From positions 7,083,501 through 7,147,500 of the forward strand of contig NC_091095.1 in NCBI RefSeq assembly GCF_024713975.1: DNA of 64,000 bases. The letters are read 5' to 3'. The notes beneath the pieces were generated by a model, which was not told the origin of the DNA, did not search any database, and worked only from the letters and a program-made list of their open reading frames with translations. The translations under genes were made by a program, and so were the position numbers. Positions 12,701 through 21,210 of this stretch are shown in pieces; the stretch's first letter is position 1; every line of letters starts with the position of its first letter. The DNA is from Paralichthys olivaceus (lineage: Eukaryota; Chordata; Actinopteri; Pleuronectiformes; Paralichthyidae).

Positions 12701-13491
12701 TTGTGTGATCATAACCCACCAGAAGGATTCAAATAGATCAATAAAAATATAAATCCAGATCAGTGATTTCCAATAAAAAAAGTCTGGTGAAAGTGAGTCG
12801 ATGAAATTAAATTGAACTTCAATCAATCAAAGATTATAAATGTGGCACATTACATCTTGTGACTGCAGTGTAGCCATGTCCCCAGCAGATGTCGCTCAGC
12901 TGCTCTGTGTTGATTGTTCAGTTTGCTGAATTCCCTCATAAACCTTTCTTCATCCCTGCATATAATGTTTTTCTGAAATATCAATGTCTGTCCATAACTA
13001 ATGAAAACAGTTTACAACCATTTACGGTAGTTTACAACAGTTTACTTCAGTACAACACTTCCTGAGATGCAGCAGTTCCTGTTTCATCTCTTAAAGTGAT
13101 TTAGTCTCTGTGGCTGTGTTCAGACCTGGTGCCAACATCCTTCCTGAGAGACTTGATCAAGTGGTCAACTTTAATATCGTTCAGACGTTCAGACCTGTTT
13201 GTATCGCTGACCACTCGTGATCAGATCCCTCAGGAAACATGTGAATAAAAGATCTGAGCAGAGTCTGTGTCTGTTGATTTGTTGTTCTTCCATCTTTCAC
13301 AACCATCATCCAGGTCATCTTTATAATTCTGATAAAAGTATCTGAACAACTATTACCTGGAAAAAGAATCATTTCTAATATAAGATGTTCCTGTGTCTCC
13401 AGTGGAGGGCCATGACTCGAGCGAAGATGCGTCCGCCTGCCTGGAGCTGATGATGTGGAAGATCAAGGAGGACGCAAAGGTCAAAAGATGA
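3702..13491 (+). CDS. rexo1: RNA exonuclease 1 homolog (Elongin-A binding protein 1), 16 coding exons
   Basis: Predicted nuclear DEDDh 3'-5' exoribonuclease that binds Elongin A. My exon model, consistent in phase throughout, is 3702-3894, 5164-7043, 7124-7225, 8635-8842, 8976-9124, 9211-9348, 9551-9674, 10057-10182, 10303-10443, 10930-11043, 11145-11218, 11486-11596, 11891-12006, 12116-12254, 12573-12693 and 13403-13491. It gives 1274 aa, against about 1221 in human. The start [14 protein letters not shown] and the short Cys/His segment ([10 protein letters not shown]) match the family. Residues 65-691 are low-complexity and charged. A Cys-rich segment (CCRCG, about 1026-1029) precedes the exonuclease domain. 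Catalytic residues are D1117 and E1119 (FALDCEM), D1200 (GHSLESD), H1249 and D1254. The protein ends KVKR, like human KTKR. The exon 1 donor (GTGCTC) is weak, but reading on as GYDPFNPE matches the family. Human REXO1 likewise neighbours CSNK1G2. Confidence 0.95.
4405..4535. mobile_element. Fragment of a high-copy teleost interspersed repeat in rexo1 intron 1
   Basis: The segment contains 'caattttaagcaccaaatca', then 'cacaatgagcagcactgtgg' and 'gagaaaaactccct'. These resemble a repeat that is very common in fish genomes (caccaaatcataac ... aatgagcaagcact ... ggaaaaactccct). It is a partial, diverged copy. The assignment is from memory and the family is unnamed here. Confidence 0.55.
4625..4853. 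mobile_element. MITE with CAGTTTATTAGG termini, intronic in rexo1
   Basis: The left end reads CAGTTTATTAGGTACACTTG and the right end reads AGGTGTCCCTAATAAACTG, an imperfect inverted repeat. The element is about 229 bases and non-coding. A one-ended relative lies at about 61690-61790, so the family occurs at least twice in this window. Confidence 0.75.
5164..7043 (+). CDS. rexo1: rexo1 exon 2: large disordered, charged exon with repeated Y-x-P motifs
   Basis: This 1880-base exon encodes residues 65-691. The first third carries repeated Tyr-x-Pro motifs (GYDPFNP, AYDPG, GYNPS, EYVPTSL, EYDPLSN, EYRPTSL). The middle is almost entirely Lys/Ser/Glu/Asp and predicted disordered. Near the 3' end come the conserved [10 protein letters not shown], a run of about 12 Asp encoded by GAC and GAT repeats (about 6734-6767), and the conserved [16 protein letters not shown]. 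The last two motifs are strongly kept in human REXO1. Read-through past 7043 gives an open frame to 7169, but splicing at 7043/7124 restores the family sequence ending [12 protein letters not shown]. Confidence 0.93.
7358..7440. mobile_element. Possible DNA-transposon relic (tatcggta / atatcggtcaggctct)
   Basis: 'agtatcggtactggcaac' and 'atatccatatcggtcaggct' resemble the TATCGG-rich end sequences of repeats that are frequent in fish. It is short and degraded, with no second terminus identified. It lies in rexo1 intron 3. Confidence 0.35.
11486..13491 (+). CDS. rexo1: rexo1 exons 12-16: DEDDh exonuclease domain
   Basis: These five exons (11486-11596, 11891-12006, 12116-12254, 12573-12693, 13403-13491) encode the RNase T/DNA Q-like catalytic domain, residues 1084-1274. 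Exo I is FALDCEM, split from the next exon right after Met. Exo II is [12 protein letters not shown]. Exo III has HDSSED, giving the H-x4-D spacing of the DEDDh class. All five metal and catalytic positions are present, so the enzyme is predicted active. Confidence 0.95.
13111..13249. mobile_element. Short MITE with CAGACCTG ends in the last rexo1 intron
   Basis: The left half ('ttcagacctggt', 'ttcctgagagacttgatcaa', 'gtggtcaact') is the imperfect inverse of the right half ('gttcagacctg', 'tgaccactcgtgatcagatc', 'cctcaggaaacatgtg'). The whole can fold back on itself. Nothing is coding. It is similar in type to fish elements beginning 'gttcagacctggc'. Confidence 0.6.
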
Positions 13492-13550
13492 CCTCTGACC
13501 CCTCTGCTCCACTTTCCGCATCATGACTTCCTGCGTTCGTTTGTTTGCAG

Positions 13551-13646
13551 GGAGGCAGAAGTTCAGGAGGCCTGAACCTGCTCTCAGAGAGTCTCAGAGA
13601 GTCTCAGAGAGGAGAGATCAGAACAGAGGGAAGTTTTCATCAGTAA
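13551..13646 (+). other. rexo1: Candidate alternative terminal exon of rexo1
   Basis: A good acceptor (tttgtttgcag) at 13550 opens a frame of 31 codons to TAA at 13644-13646. That frame is in phase with a potential, but weak, donor at 13479/13480 (AAG|GTCAAA), inside the last coding exon just before the normal stop. Using it would replace the KVKR end by a Gly/Ser/Glu-rich tail. The tandem 'tctcagagag' units here add low complexity. The normal stop at 13491 matches the family and is preferred. Confidence 0.25.
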
Positions 13647-13807
13647 AGTCTGATTCCTTCTGTTTCTGAAAAGTAAACTCCATCAAAGCAATAGGAGGCG
13701 GAATTGACAGTGTTTTCATTTGTTTTGTATTTCAGTTCTTAACGATGTTAGTTTAAAAGTATTTCTGTTATTTGAGTGGTTTCTTTTAAGGCCTCGAACA
13801 GTCAATG

Positions 13808-13813
13808 AATAAA
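13808..13813 (+). terminator. rexo1: Poly(A) signal of rexo1
   Basis: AATAAA lies 317 bases after the rexo1 stop, the first good signal downstream. A variant ATTAAA near 14518 could serve a longer 3' UTR. Confidence 0.55.
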
Positions 13814-13814
13814 A

Positions 13815-15829
13815 ACCTTTCTATAGAAGAACTACTCAAACGTCAGGGCATTGTCCGCTGACCGATGACGATAAATATGATATTCATGCCGGGCTCGACC
13901 CTCAGCCGAAATTGCACTATAGAAATGCTCTTGTTGTATAGGGCCAAAGTCTTGAGTACCTCATCTGTGTTATACTGCATTCACTTCTTATGAATAACAC
14001 ATGACTTGTTCTTAGTTACACTTAAGTGCATTGATGTCTTAGTCTGTCAAGCATTGCTGTGTATACGCACTTTTCAAGATGCACCTCGTTTGGCGTCGCT
14101 GATGCTCTGTCCATGCAGCGGTTCTTATCAAGTTCATTTTGTTAGTTGGCTCTCAAACCTGACTAATCCTATAATACTTGATCATCAAAAAAAAAAAAAT
14201 CCTCAGCAGACGTTGTAAAGTCTCTGCTGCTACCTGTTTGGTAAAGTTGATGGACGATATCACTGTATTTTATAGATCAGATGAAATACCGACTAAATCG
14301 CCACCGTCTCTGTGTCAAACGTTGCATGAGATAAAAACTTTTCCTTCATAAAGACAAAAATAGGCTCAGTGTTGAAGAATTAAACCTGGATTATGGATCA
14401 CTGACAGTTATCATTTAGTGTGAATCAGCTGTTTTATGTTGAAAATGACAGAAAATTTAACCAAGTGCTGTAAATATGCATTTTCCTTTTGTATTTTTGG
14501 TTGTTCATCTTTTTCTATTAAAAGTTATTAGTAAAAAATAAGATGTCGCTCTTTGTTTATGCTCCTCTAGACGTCTGCCTTCATCCTGCTGCCATTTCCT
14601 CCAGTGTGTCACCGTGAGTTCAAAACTTTGCATGTTTGCATGTTCTCTCCGTGTCTGCATCGGTTTTCTTCAATGATTCCGACTTCCTCTCACGGTCCAA
14701 AAACCAGCAGATAGGGTGTGAATGTGAACTGTCTGTGTCTTTAAGTTGGCTCTGCAACACACGGGTGACCTGTGCCTCAGAGGATAAGCTGGAGAGATAA
14801 TGGATCAATGGATGTTTTCATGGACCTGCTGTGCTGTGTCATAATGGGGTGTTTTTTTCTGCTCATCCACAAGACTCGTGTTCTTCAGTCGACCGTTTTC
14901 TACTTTTCAGGTGCTCGCCTGTTTTTAATGCCTCAGTCCCGGCAATGACGAGCAGCTGGAGACGTTATGTTGTCAGGTTGTACGTCTCTCAGTCCGACCG
15001 TTGTGCAATAAATAGTTACATCTCACTTTCATTTCTTCTTATATTGACGATCTAACTTTTTACCAACTAAAGCTGAGACTAAAATGTAGAATCCATTATT
15101 TTATATCTCATTGTACGTGGTGAAGCTCAGATCCTGAAGAATAACAAATGTTTTACTTCACTGTCAGTCTCAGAACTGAGCTGGGGAATGCTTTGTTTTT
15201 CATTATAAACAGAATCAACCATGAATTACTTCATTATTAACATGTTTCCAGTTATACACAGGCCTGCAGAGGATTTGGGCTCTTTAAGTAAAGTGAGGAT
15301 GTTTTCAAAAATAATATCACATATATTTTTAAATTACCAATGAACTTCATGCAAAGTTATTTTATATATATTTAAATACATTTTAAAAAATAAAATATAT
15401 TTATAGTAATTTGTTGTAACCACCTTCACCTTTAAAACAGCAGATCCTCCTCGTGCACGTCCCCTCACAGTTTTTGAAGGTACATGGAAAAATGTTGTTC
15501 TAGGCGTCTTGTAGATTATTTACTAGATCTAAAACTAAGAACTAGAAATTGTACGACACCAGTAAAACTTGTATATGAAGTTAAAGTTCACACTTAATTC
15601 CAGTCGTTAAAACTATTATAAGTGCAATCGAACAACAAACATCAGCGATTGTGTGTCTGCATCACAAATACTTTAACTCCCGATACTTAAAGTACATTTT
15701 ACTGATGATGATTATTTACCTTTACTATCATTTCTTTAGTATTTCCCCACATTTTGGACTTCTACTCTTCCTGCAGTAAAAGAAAGCCGTGCACACTTCT
15801 CCCACCTCTGCTGCACAAATAGTTTTTGA
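13815..15829. other. Intergenic or extended 3' UTR sequence, no gene seen
   Basis: AT-rich DNA without recognisable coding sequence. The part to about 14550 could be an extended rexo1 3' UTR ending at ATTAAA. 15300-15420 is very AT-rich. Nothing else is supported. Confidence 0.5.
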
Positions 15830-16652
15830 CAGTGTGACAGCTTTTTCTCGGTACAGTGCCGGGCCTCTTGCCGTCTATATGTCTCTTTAACAGCAGGTGC
15901 AGCGGCCGTAATTCTCCTTTCTTCAGCAGATGTGTAAATTGGAAAAAAATGGGAGAGAAATGCTAAACTGAGAGGCCCATCCTTTCTTCGGTGTGTTTGC
16001 CTATTAAGCTCGTCCCGTCACATGTCAGGATGCATTTCCCCAGGCCGGGCCGCAGACCCCAGGTATTAAAAGAGCCAGTTAGCTGGGATCAATACCTACA
16101 CAATGTTCCACTGACAGGGAGGGGGGCTTCCTAGTGTTTATCGAGTGTTGCAGAGATTTTGAACATGTGGAGCAAAGCAGCTTAGAGGTCGTCTTCATTA
16201 TCAAATTCGATCAGTGCCTCTCTTTCTCTGTCCCCCGTGATCACCTTTGACTGGTGGGGGTCACGAGGGGGAAGCTGCGGGCTGAGGCCTCCACACTGAC
16301 CCCATGCTGGGAGATGGAGAGCTGCATTATCTCCTGTGAGAGCTTCAGCAAAGAAACATTTTACTGGGCTCATCCCAAACAGACCTGAAGCACTTCATCA
16401 ATCAGTCGTTCTTCAGAGAAACTGTTGGATTATCAACTGGGCATGTTGGGATTCTGAAGACGTCACCTTGAAAACAAAACTCCAGACATTTCTCCAGACC
16501 AATCGATTGACTGAGAACTAAATCAACAGCTCGTATTATCACCGGGCTTTAAAACACCCGCAGTCTGCTTTCTCTCTGTGGTCTGAGTTAAACCCTGCAC
16601 CCCAGTGTGGCCCGTGGTGGGTACCCCTGACCCCCGGGCTACCCACAGCTGC

Positions 16653-16698
<46 letters not shown>

Positions 16699-17460
16699 CC
16701 CTGTCTTTAATCAATGGTACTTTCCCCAATTAAGAGTCTGATCTTTGCTCAGTACCTCAAATTGATCTGCGGGCGGAGCTGCTTATTGCTCTGCTCCCGA
16801 GGGCCGTTCCGCAGATCATAAGAACCTAATTGGAAGTTAATAAATCTCTGGGTCGTATAAAGGGGGAATGATTATAGTCCGATGCATTTCCATAAGACTC
16901 AGATCTTCATTCTAGATCATTAAAATCGCACTAGTGGTTCGGTTCCTTCACTTCAAACCTCGGCTTCTAGCTTTCCTGAAATTACATTCTCACTCAGCCT
17001 ATACACACTCTGAAGCAGAGCCAACTCAGTGTGTGTTTATGTTTGAGATTTCTGTGTGTACATGTTGTGTTTGCAGCCAGGTCAATGTCACTCTAAGCCC
17101 TGAGTGTGTCACAGCCAGTGTCAGGCCTCACAGCATGATCCTGGCACTCAGAGGGGCTTAAGAAGACCGGCTGACCTGCCGCCCGCTCTGCCTGTCCCCC
17201 TCAGGTCAAAGGCCAGCCGGGCCCTATTGATGAAGAAGTCTTTAGCTTCTCCACCCGCTCTCGCTGCTCCGGCCCCCACATGCTCCCGGACTAGGCCCCG
17301 AAAAGGCCTCTCGGTTGTGTTATGCGTGCCGATCGATCCACTTGGTGTCCAAGGGGGCCTTCCTTTGAGATAACTGACAACTACAAAGGTCCCCTCCTGA
17401 CAGGCCCTTGTCAATACAAATTTCTACTATTGATAAGTAATTAAAGAAAGCCTGAACATA
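15830..17460. promoter_or_regulatory. Candidate conserved regulatory block upstream of the homeobox gene
   Basis: This gene-free stretch is more complex and GC-balanced than its AT-rich surroundings, and the flanking interspersed repeats are absent. It contains a TCF-type CACCTTTGA (about 16242-16250), homeodomain-type ATTA and TAAT cores, and 'ctattgataagtaattaaag' (about 17428-17447), which resembles a PBX/HOX composite. It also carries a (CT)n run at 16652-16697. Without a cross-species alignment this is only a suspicion. Confidence 0.3.
16652..16697. repeat. (CT)n microsatellite
   Basis: Nearly pure CT dinucleotide repeat with one TTT interruption. Confidence 0.9.
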
Positions 17461-19272
17461 AGGGAGCGCTGCTTTATAAAACATCTGTTAAACAGGAGAC
17501 ATTAACAAAAACGACTTAAGGACAAGAAGAGAAAATAGAAAAGAATGGACTCCCCCTCTGTCCTCATTCGTCTCAACAGAATCAGTTTCCATCATTGCAT
17601 CTATCTTCTAAGATATAGAGTGGACTCACGCACAGAACGGACCAGTCGAGAGATGATTGACTGATTAGTCAAATGATGAAGAATAATTTTGCCAGCAACA
17701 CTTTTTGAAACCAAATATGTTTCTCTGATTTCAGCCTCTCAAGTTGTACAGGTTTGTGATCACACACTGAAACTGGTTCTAGAGATTCATTATTTTTCAG
17801 TCAGTATTTCACCAGGGTCCATATCTTTAACCTAAAACCACAAAATAACAACTCTGACAGTACAAAGCTGTCAGCAGCAAAATGATAGACGGCCAAGAGC
17901 TTCCAAAAATTGGTCAGAAGTTCCAATGACCTGATGTTAAAAGATTAAAAGCAGTTTTCCTCATTGTTTACTGCAGCTTATAAGATGAGAACTTTAATAA
18001 CTTCATGTTATTTGACACGGTGCAGGATAAACACTGGATGTTATGATGGTTACTATTCACGCTGCAGTGAGGTCTGTTTAATTCCCTCCACTCTGACAAC
18101 GGTTATTAAACCTGTGAGAGTTTCACCTGTTTAGCGGTGAGACTGTCGTCAGTGATGTGGCTCAGCTTTTTGTCTTTTTCTCCCTTTAATCCATGCATGT
18201 GTAAGTGGATCCTCTGAGACCAGGATAAGTCCTTTCAAGCAGTTTTAAACACTACAGGAGGGACTCAAATCCAGTATCCTCTCATTTACCCCTGCACCTC
18301 AGTCCTTTAATGCAACATACTTAGAGTATATCCTGGTAATTAGACCTAATGCACCCAGGCCTGTTTCGTAACTTAACTTGAAGACTAATGGAATATGACG
18401 ATAGTGTTGTTTAGAGTTGCTGTGGGGACTTTGAGGGTGAAAGTCCGTCAGCAACTTTTGGACGACTGAGAAGTGAGGAGCTAATTAAAGATTGAACCCT
18501 GCTCGTCTTGATGGGTACAGGAGGTGAACCCGGCCGAGCCCTGCTGGCCTGCAGAAGGGGAAATGATCCGGAGGGGGGGGCCGTGCAGTGATGGGGAGGG
18601 TCACACACAACCACACTCTTTGTGTGCCTCTAATCCCCCCAGCCAACACAGCTTTGGCCAGGTTTCATCATGAAAGTGCCATGAAATAACTACTTTTTTT
18701 CTCTCTTCGCAGTAAATCTCCCCTAATCCTGCGGGCTGCGGAGACAAAGGCCTCTGGGACCTAATCCTGGAGCTTTTAGTGGGGCTGAGGGGCTGGCCGA
18801 CAGAGGCTCTTCTAAATGACTTATTTCTATCGGACACTAATATAGCTTGACAGCCAAGAACAGCGAAAGGAGGCGGAAAAGAAAAAAGCCAGGGGAAAAA
18901 GGAGCACAAACATTTTCACATATTTTGGGAGTCTGAGCTGTTTATTGTGTGAGTGTGAGAGGAAGAAGTGAACCATGGTTATTGGTATATACACCCTCAA
19001 GGTACACAGCAGTGGAGACGTCTCACGTATAGATTTAAAGTAATAAATACACAAATTCTTTATATGCAGTTGATGTCGGTGCAGGAATGTACCTGTAGAT
19101 TCTTTCTGAGCAGGTTTGATGAGAATCTGCCTTGAAACTGAACACAGGTTAAACAGCTCCACAATTAAACAGTTGTCCTGCACTGACTGCAAAACATTTT
19201 TATACCAAATGAAATCTAGACTAGAAACATTTCACAATGGATGAAAGGTTTGTTTTCATCACTATAGCTGAA

Positions 19273-19400
19273 GTTCTTACAAACACATTTCTACATTAGA
19301 GGCATTCAAAATGGATTTGTATGAAAGTAAAGTCTCATTTAAGTTTTTATAAAATGCTCATCGTTCACTGGGATAAGTTTATTTTCACATTCCAAACAGT
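19273..19400 (+). repeat. Direct repeat copy A flanking the Dmbx-family promoter
   Basis: This runs from 'ttcttacaaacacatttcta' through 'gtttttataaaatgctcatcg' to 'gtttattttcacattcca'. A diverged copy in the same orientation lies at 20722-20850. The pair is either a local duplication or two copies of a dispersed repeat. Confidence 0.65.
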
Positions 19401-19889
19401 GTAATGTAATGCAATAGTAGGTTTCTCTCTTTTTTTTCCAATAAAAGGGTTTTGGAACGACTGATCATCTAAAGATGGAACCAGATGTATTTTGGGACAG
19501 ACAGGTTTTTTTGCTAAATCGTTTTCTACTAAATTAACACATTTCTTAATTGCAGTTTTATTATATGACTGCGTTGAGACATTTCCCTTCTCTGTGGACA
19601 AGGCCAATTAGCTACAGGAGAAAATACTGACAGCCGCTTAATAACACAGTGGTCAAAGTATTCAGTTACTTTAAAAACTTTTGAAATATGCTGCAGTTGG
19701 AAACACTCACATTAAATAAAGAATCTGATGAAAGCTGTTGGCCCCTGTAAATCCAATGTTTTATAATAAACTGCACCTTATGGAAATGGAAATGTTGGAA
19801 ACTTCTCCTCTGATGATTTATTAAAGGTTTTTCTCTTCCTGAGAAATATTTCTAATTTAGCTCGGCTGCATCTTAAGACCTTGTCCTCA

Positions 19890-20160
19890 TTGAGCAGGCT
19901 TCAGATTAACTTCACACGGTGACAGTTTATGGGCAAAATATGGCGCCTGTTAGCAAAACAAACCCTCCGAGAAAACCCCCAGTGTATGGGAGAAAGAGGG
20001 CCGAGAGGGAGAGGACAATCAAAGGCTGTTATTTTAATCTGTGCTGCCTCGGAGATTAGCCGACCACATTGTTTTAATTGTTTTAACGGGGGAATGAAAT
20101 GCTCTCTTATAGGGGAGGGGGGGGGGGGGGGGATCCTTGGCATAAATCTCTCAAGTTCAA
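19890..20160. promoter_or_regulatory. Candidate enhancer with TCF/LEF and SOX-type sites
   Basis: ATCAAAGG, a TCF/LEF consensus, lies at 20018-20025. About 50 bases later comes 'acattgttttaattgttttaa', with two ATTGTTTT SOX-type cores around a TAATT homeodomain core. The block sits 150-400 bases upstream of the presumed homeobox-gene promoter and ends in a G-run of about 20. It is a motif-based inference only. Confidence 0.3.
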
Positions 20161-20239
20161 TAGTTTCAAAAACTTGAGCCCCTCGCAGCCCCCCTCTCTT
20201 CCCTCATCCCACCTAATCCCGGCTAATACCTTTCTTTCT

Positions 20240-20440
20240 ATTGGCTAATGGCTGAGGGGAGCCTGGGTAAATGCTTCTTAAATAGTCGTGGGTGAGAATG
20301 GTTTCGGGGAATGAGATGTGTGGCTCGACAAAGAGGCGCTGCTGTGTGAGGATTTAAGGCCCAAACTGAGACTAAACACCGGACCACGACTGGACCTCTG
20401 TGCGTAAAGACGCACCAGGACCACAGCCCCCGGAGCTCAG
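20240..20440 (+). promoter_or_regulatory. Promoter and non-coding first exon of the Dmbx-family gene
   Basis: An inverted CCAAT box (ATTGGCT, 20240-20246) is followed about 35 bases later by a TATA-like TTAAATA (20278-20284). A GC-richer stretch then ends in a good donor, GAGCTCAG|GTAAAAC, with the exon ending at 20440. The next exon has an acceptor (ttctttag, about 21195-21202) eight bases before the start codon. This gives a coherent non-coding exon 1 of roughly 130 bases. The exact transcription start is inferred. Confidence 0.5.
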
Positions 20441-20721
20441 GTAAAACAGCCGAGGACTGAAAACTGTGTCATGAGAAATGTTTTCATCTGTGGGTGAAGG
20501 GTCAGTTCTGCTGGTGCTCATCAATTGTTGTAATATCTGAGTTCAAAATGCAGTTTTTATGGCTGTTGGATGCAAAAGAGTTTGGTTTGTGGTGTGAATG
20601 TGAATTAAAACCTGTTTGAAAATGTCTTTGCCATTTTTACTTTCGTATTTTAATCCACAATTAACACAATCACTAACTGGAGGGATTAAAATGTAGGGAT
20701 TGAGCCAATGCTGGTTTCTCT

Positions 20722-20850
20722 GCTCTTACGAACACATTTCTAAATTAGAAAGTGATGAATATGAAAGTCAACATGGTTTCATTCGAGTTTTTATAAAAAT
20801 CCTCATCGTGACCTTAGTTCACTGAGAGAAGTTTATTTTCACTTTCCAGT
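20722..20850 (+). repeat. Direct repeat copy B, between homeobox-gene exons 1 and 2
   Basis: Diverged copy of 19273-19400. Both share 'acacatttcta', 'tatgaaagt', 'gtttttataaaa', 'ctcatcgt', 'gttcactg' and 'agtttattttcac' in the same order. It lies in the first intron, about 280 bases after the presumed non-coding exon. Confidence 0.65.
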
Positions 20851-21210
20851 AAATCAAATTATATTTAAGTAAACTTTACTATCACACCTTGAAACTAAAA
20901 ATGACTCATCACTCAACTAAATTACTATCCAAAAGTTTTTTTAAACAACTTCTTGATTCTTCATTGTTTGTTGTGTTGCCACAATACATTTGTATTGGTC
21001 AGTAAAAGAAAACATTTAAATAAAGGGATAAAACAGAGGAAATAGTTTTAATGTGACCTGATGTTGGTTCCTGTGATCGTTATTTCTCAGTTTTACTTTT
21101 TACAAGTGGAGCCATGTAAAAATGATGTTAAAGCAAATGACACAGACTTCATGTCTCTTTCATATGGATTTAAAATGGCACCTTTCACTCTCTGGTTCTT
21201 TAGATCCACC

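Larger units (their letters stand above)
18187..20688. promoter_or_regulatory. Cluster of TAATCC (K50 homeodomain) sites around the Dmbx-family promoter
   Basis: TAATCC or its complement occurs at 18187-18192, 18631-18636, 18724-18729, 18762-18767, 20214-20219, 20651-20656 and 20683-20688. A 6-mer is expected about once or twice on both strands of 2.5 kb. TAATCC is the consensus for Lys50 homeodomains such as Otx and Dmbx, and the adjacent gene encodes a Lys50 homeodomain. Otx input or autoregulation is therefore plausible but not shown. Confidence 0.4.

Noticed and set aside
16182..16373. Minus-strand 63-codon frame ending in acidic residues
   Set aside because: It falls in the candidate non-coding regulatory block and has no splice or family support.
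20101..20135. G-run of about 20 as a functional G-quadruplex
   Set aside because: The run is visible, but a homopolymer this long is just as likely a simple repeat or length artefact; no evidence for function.
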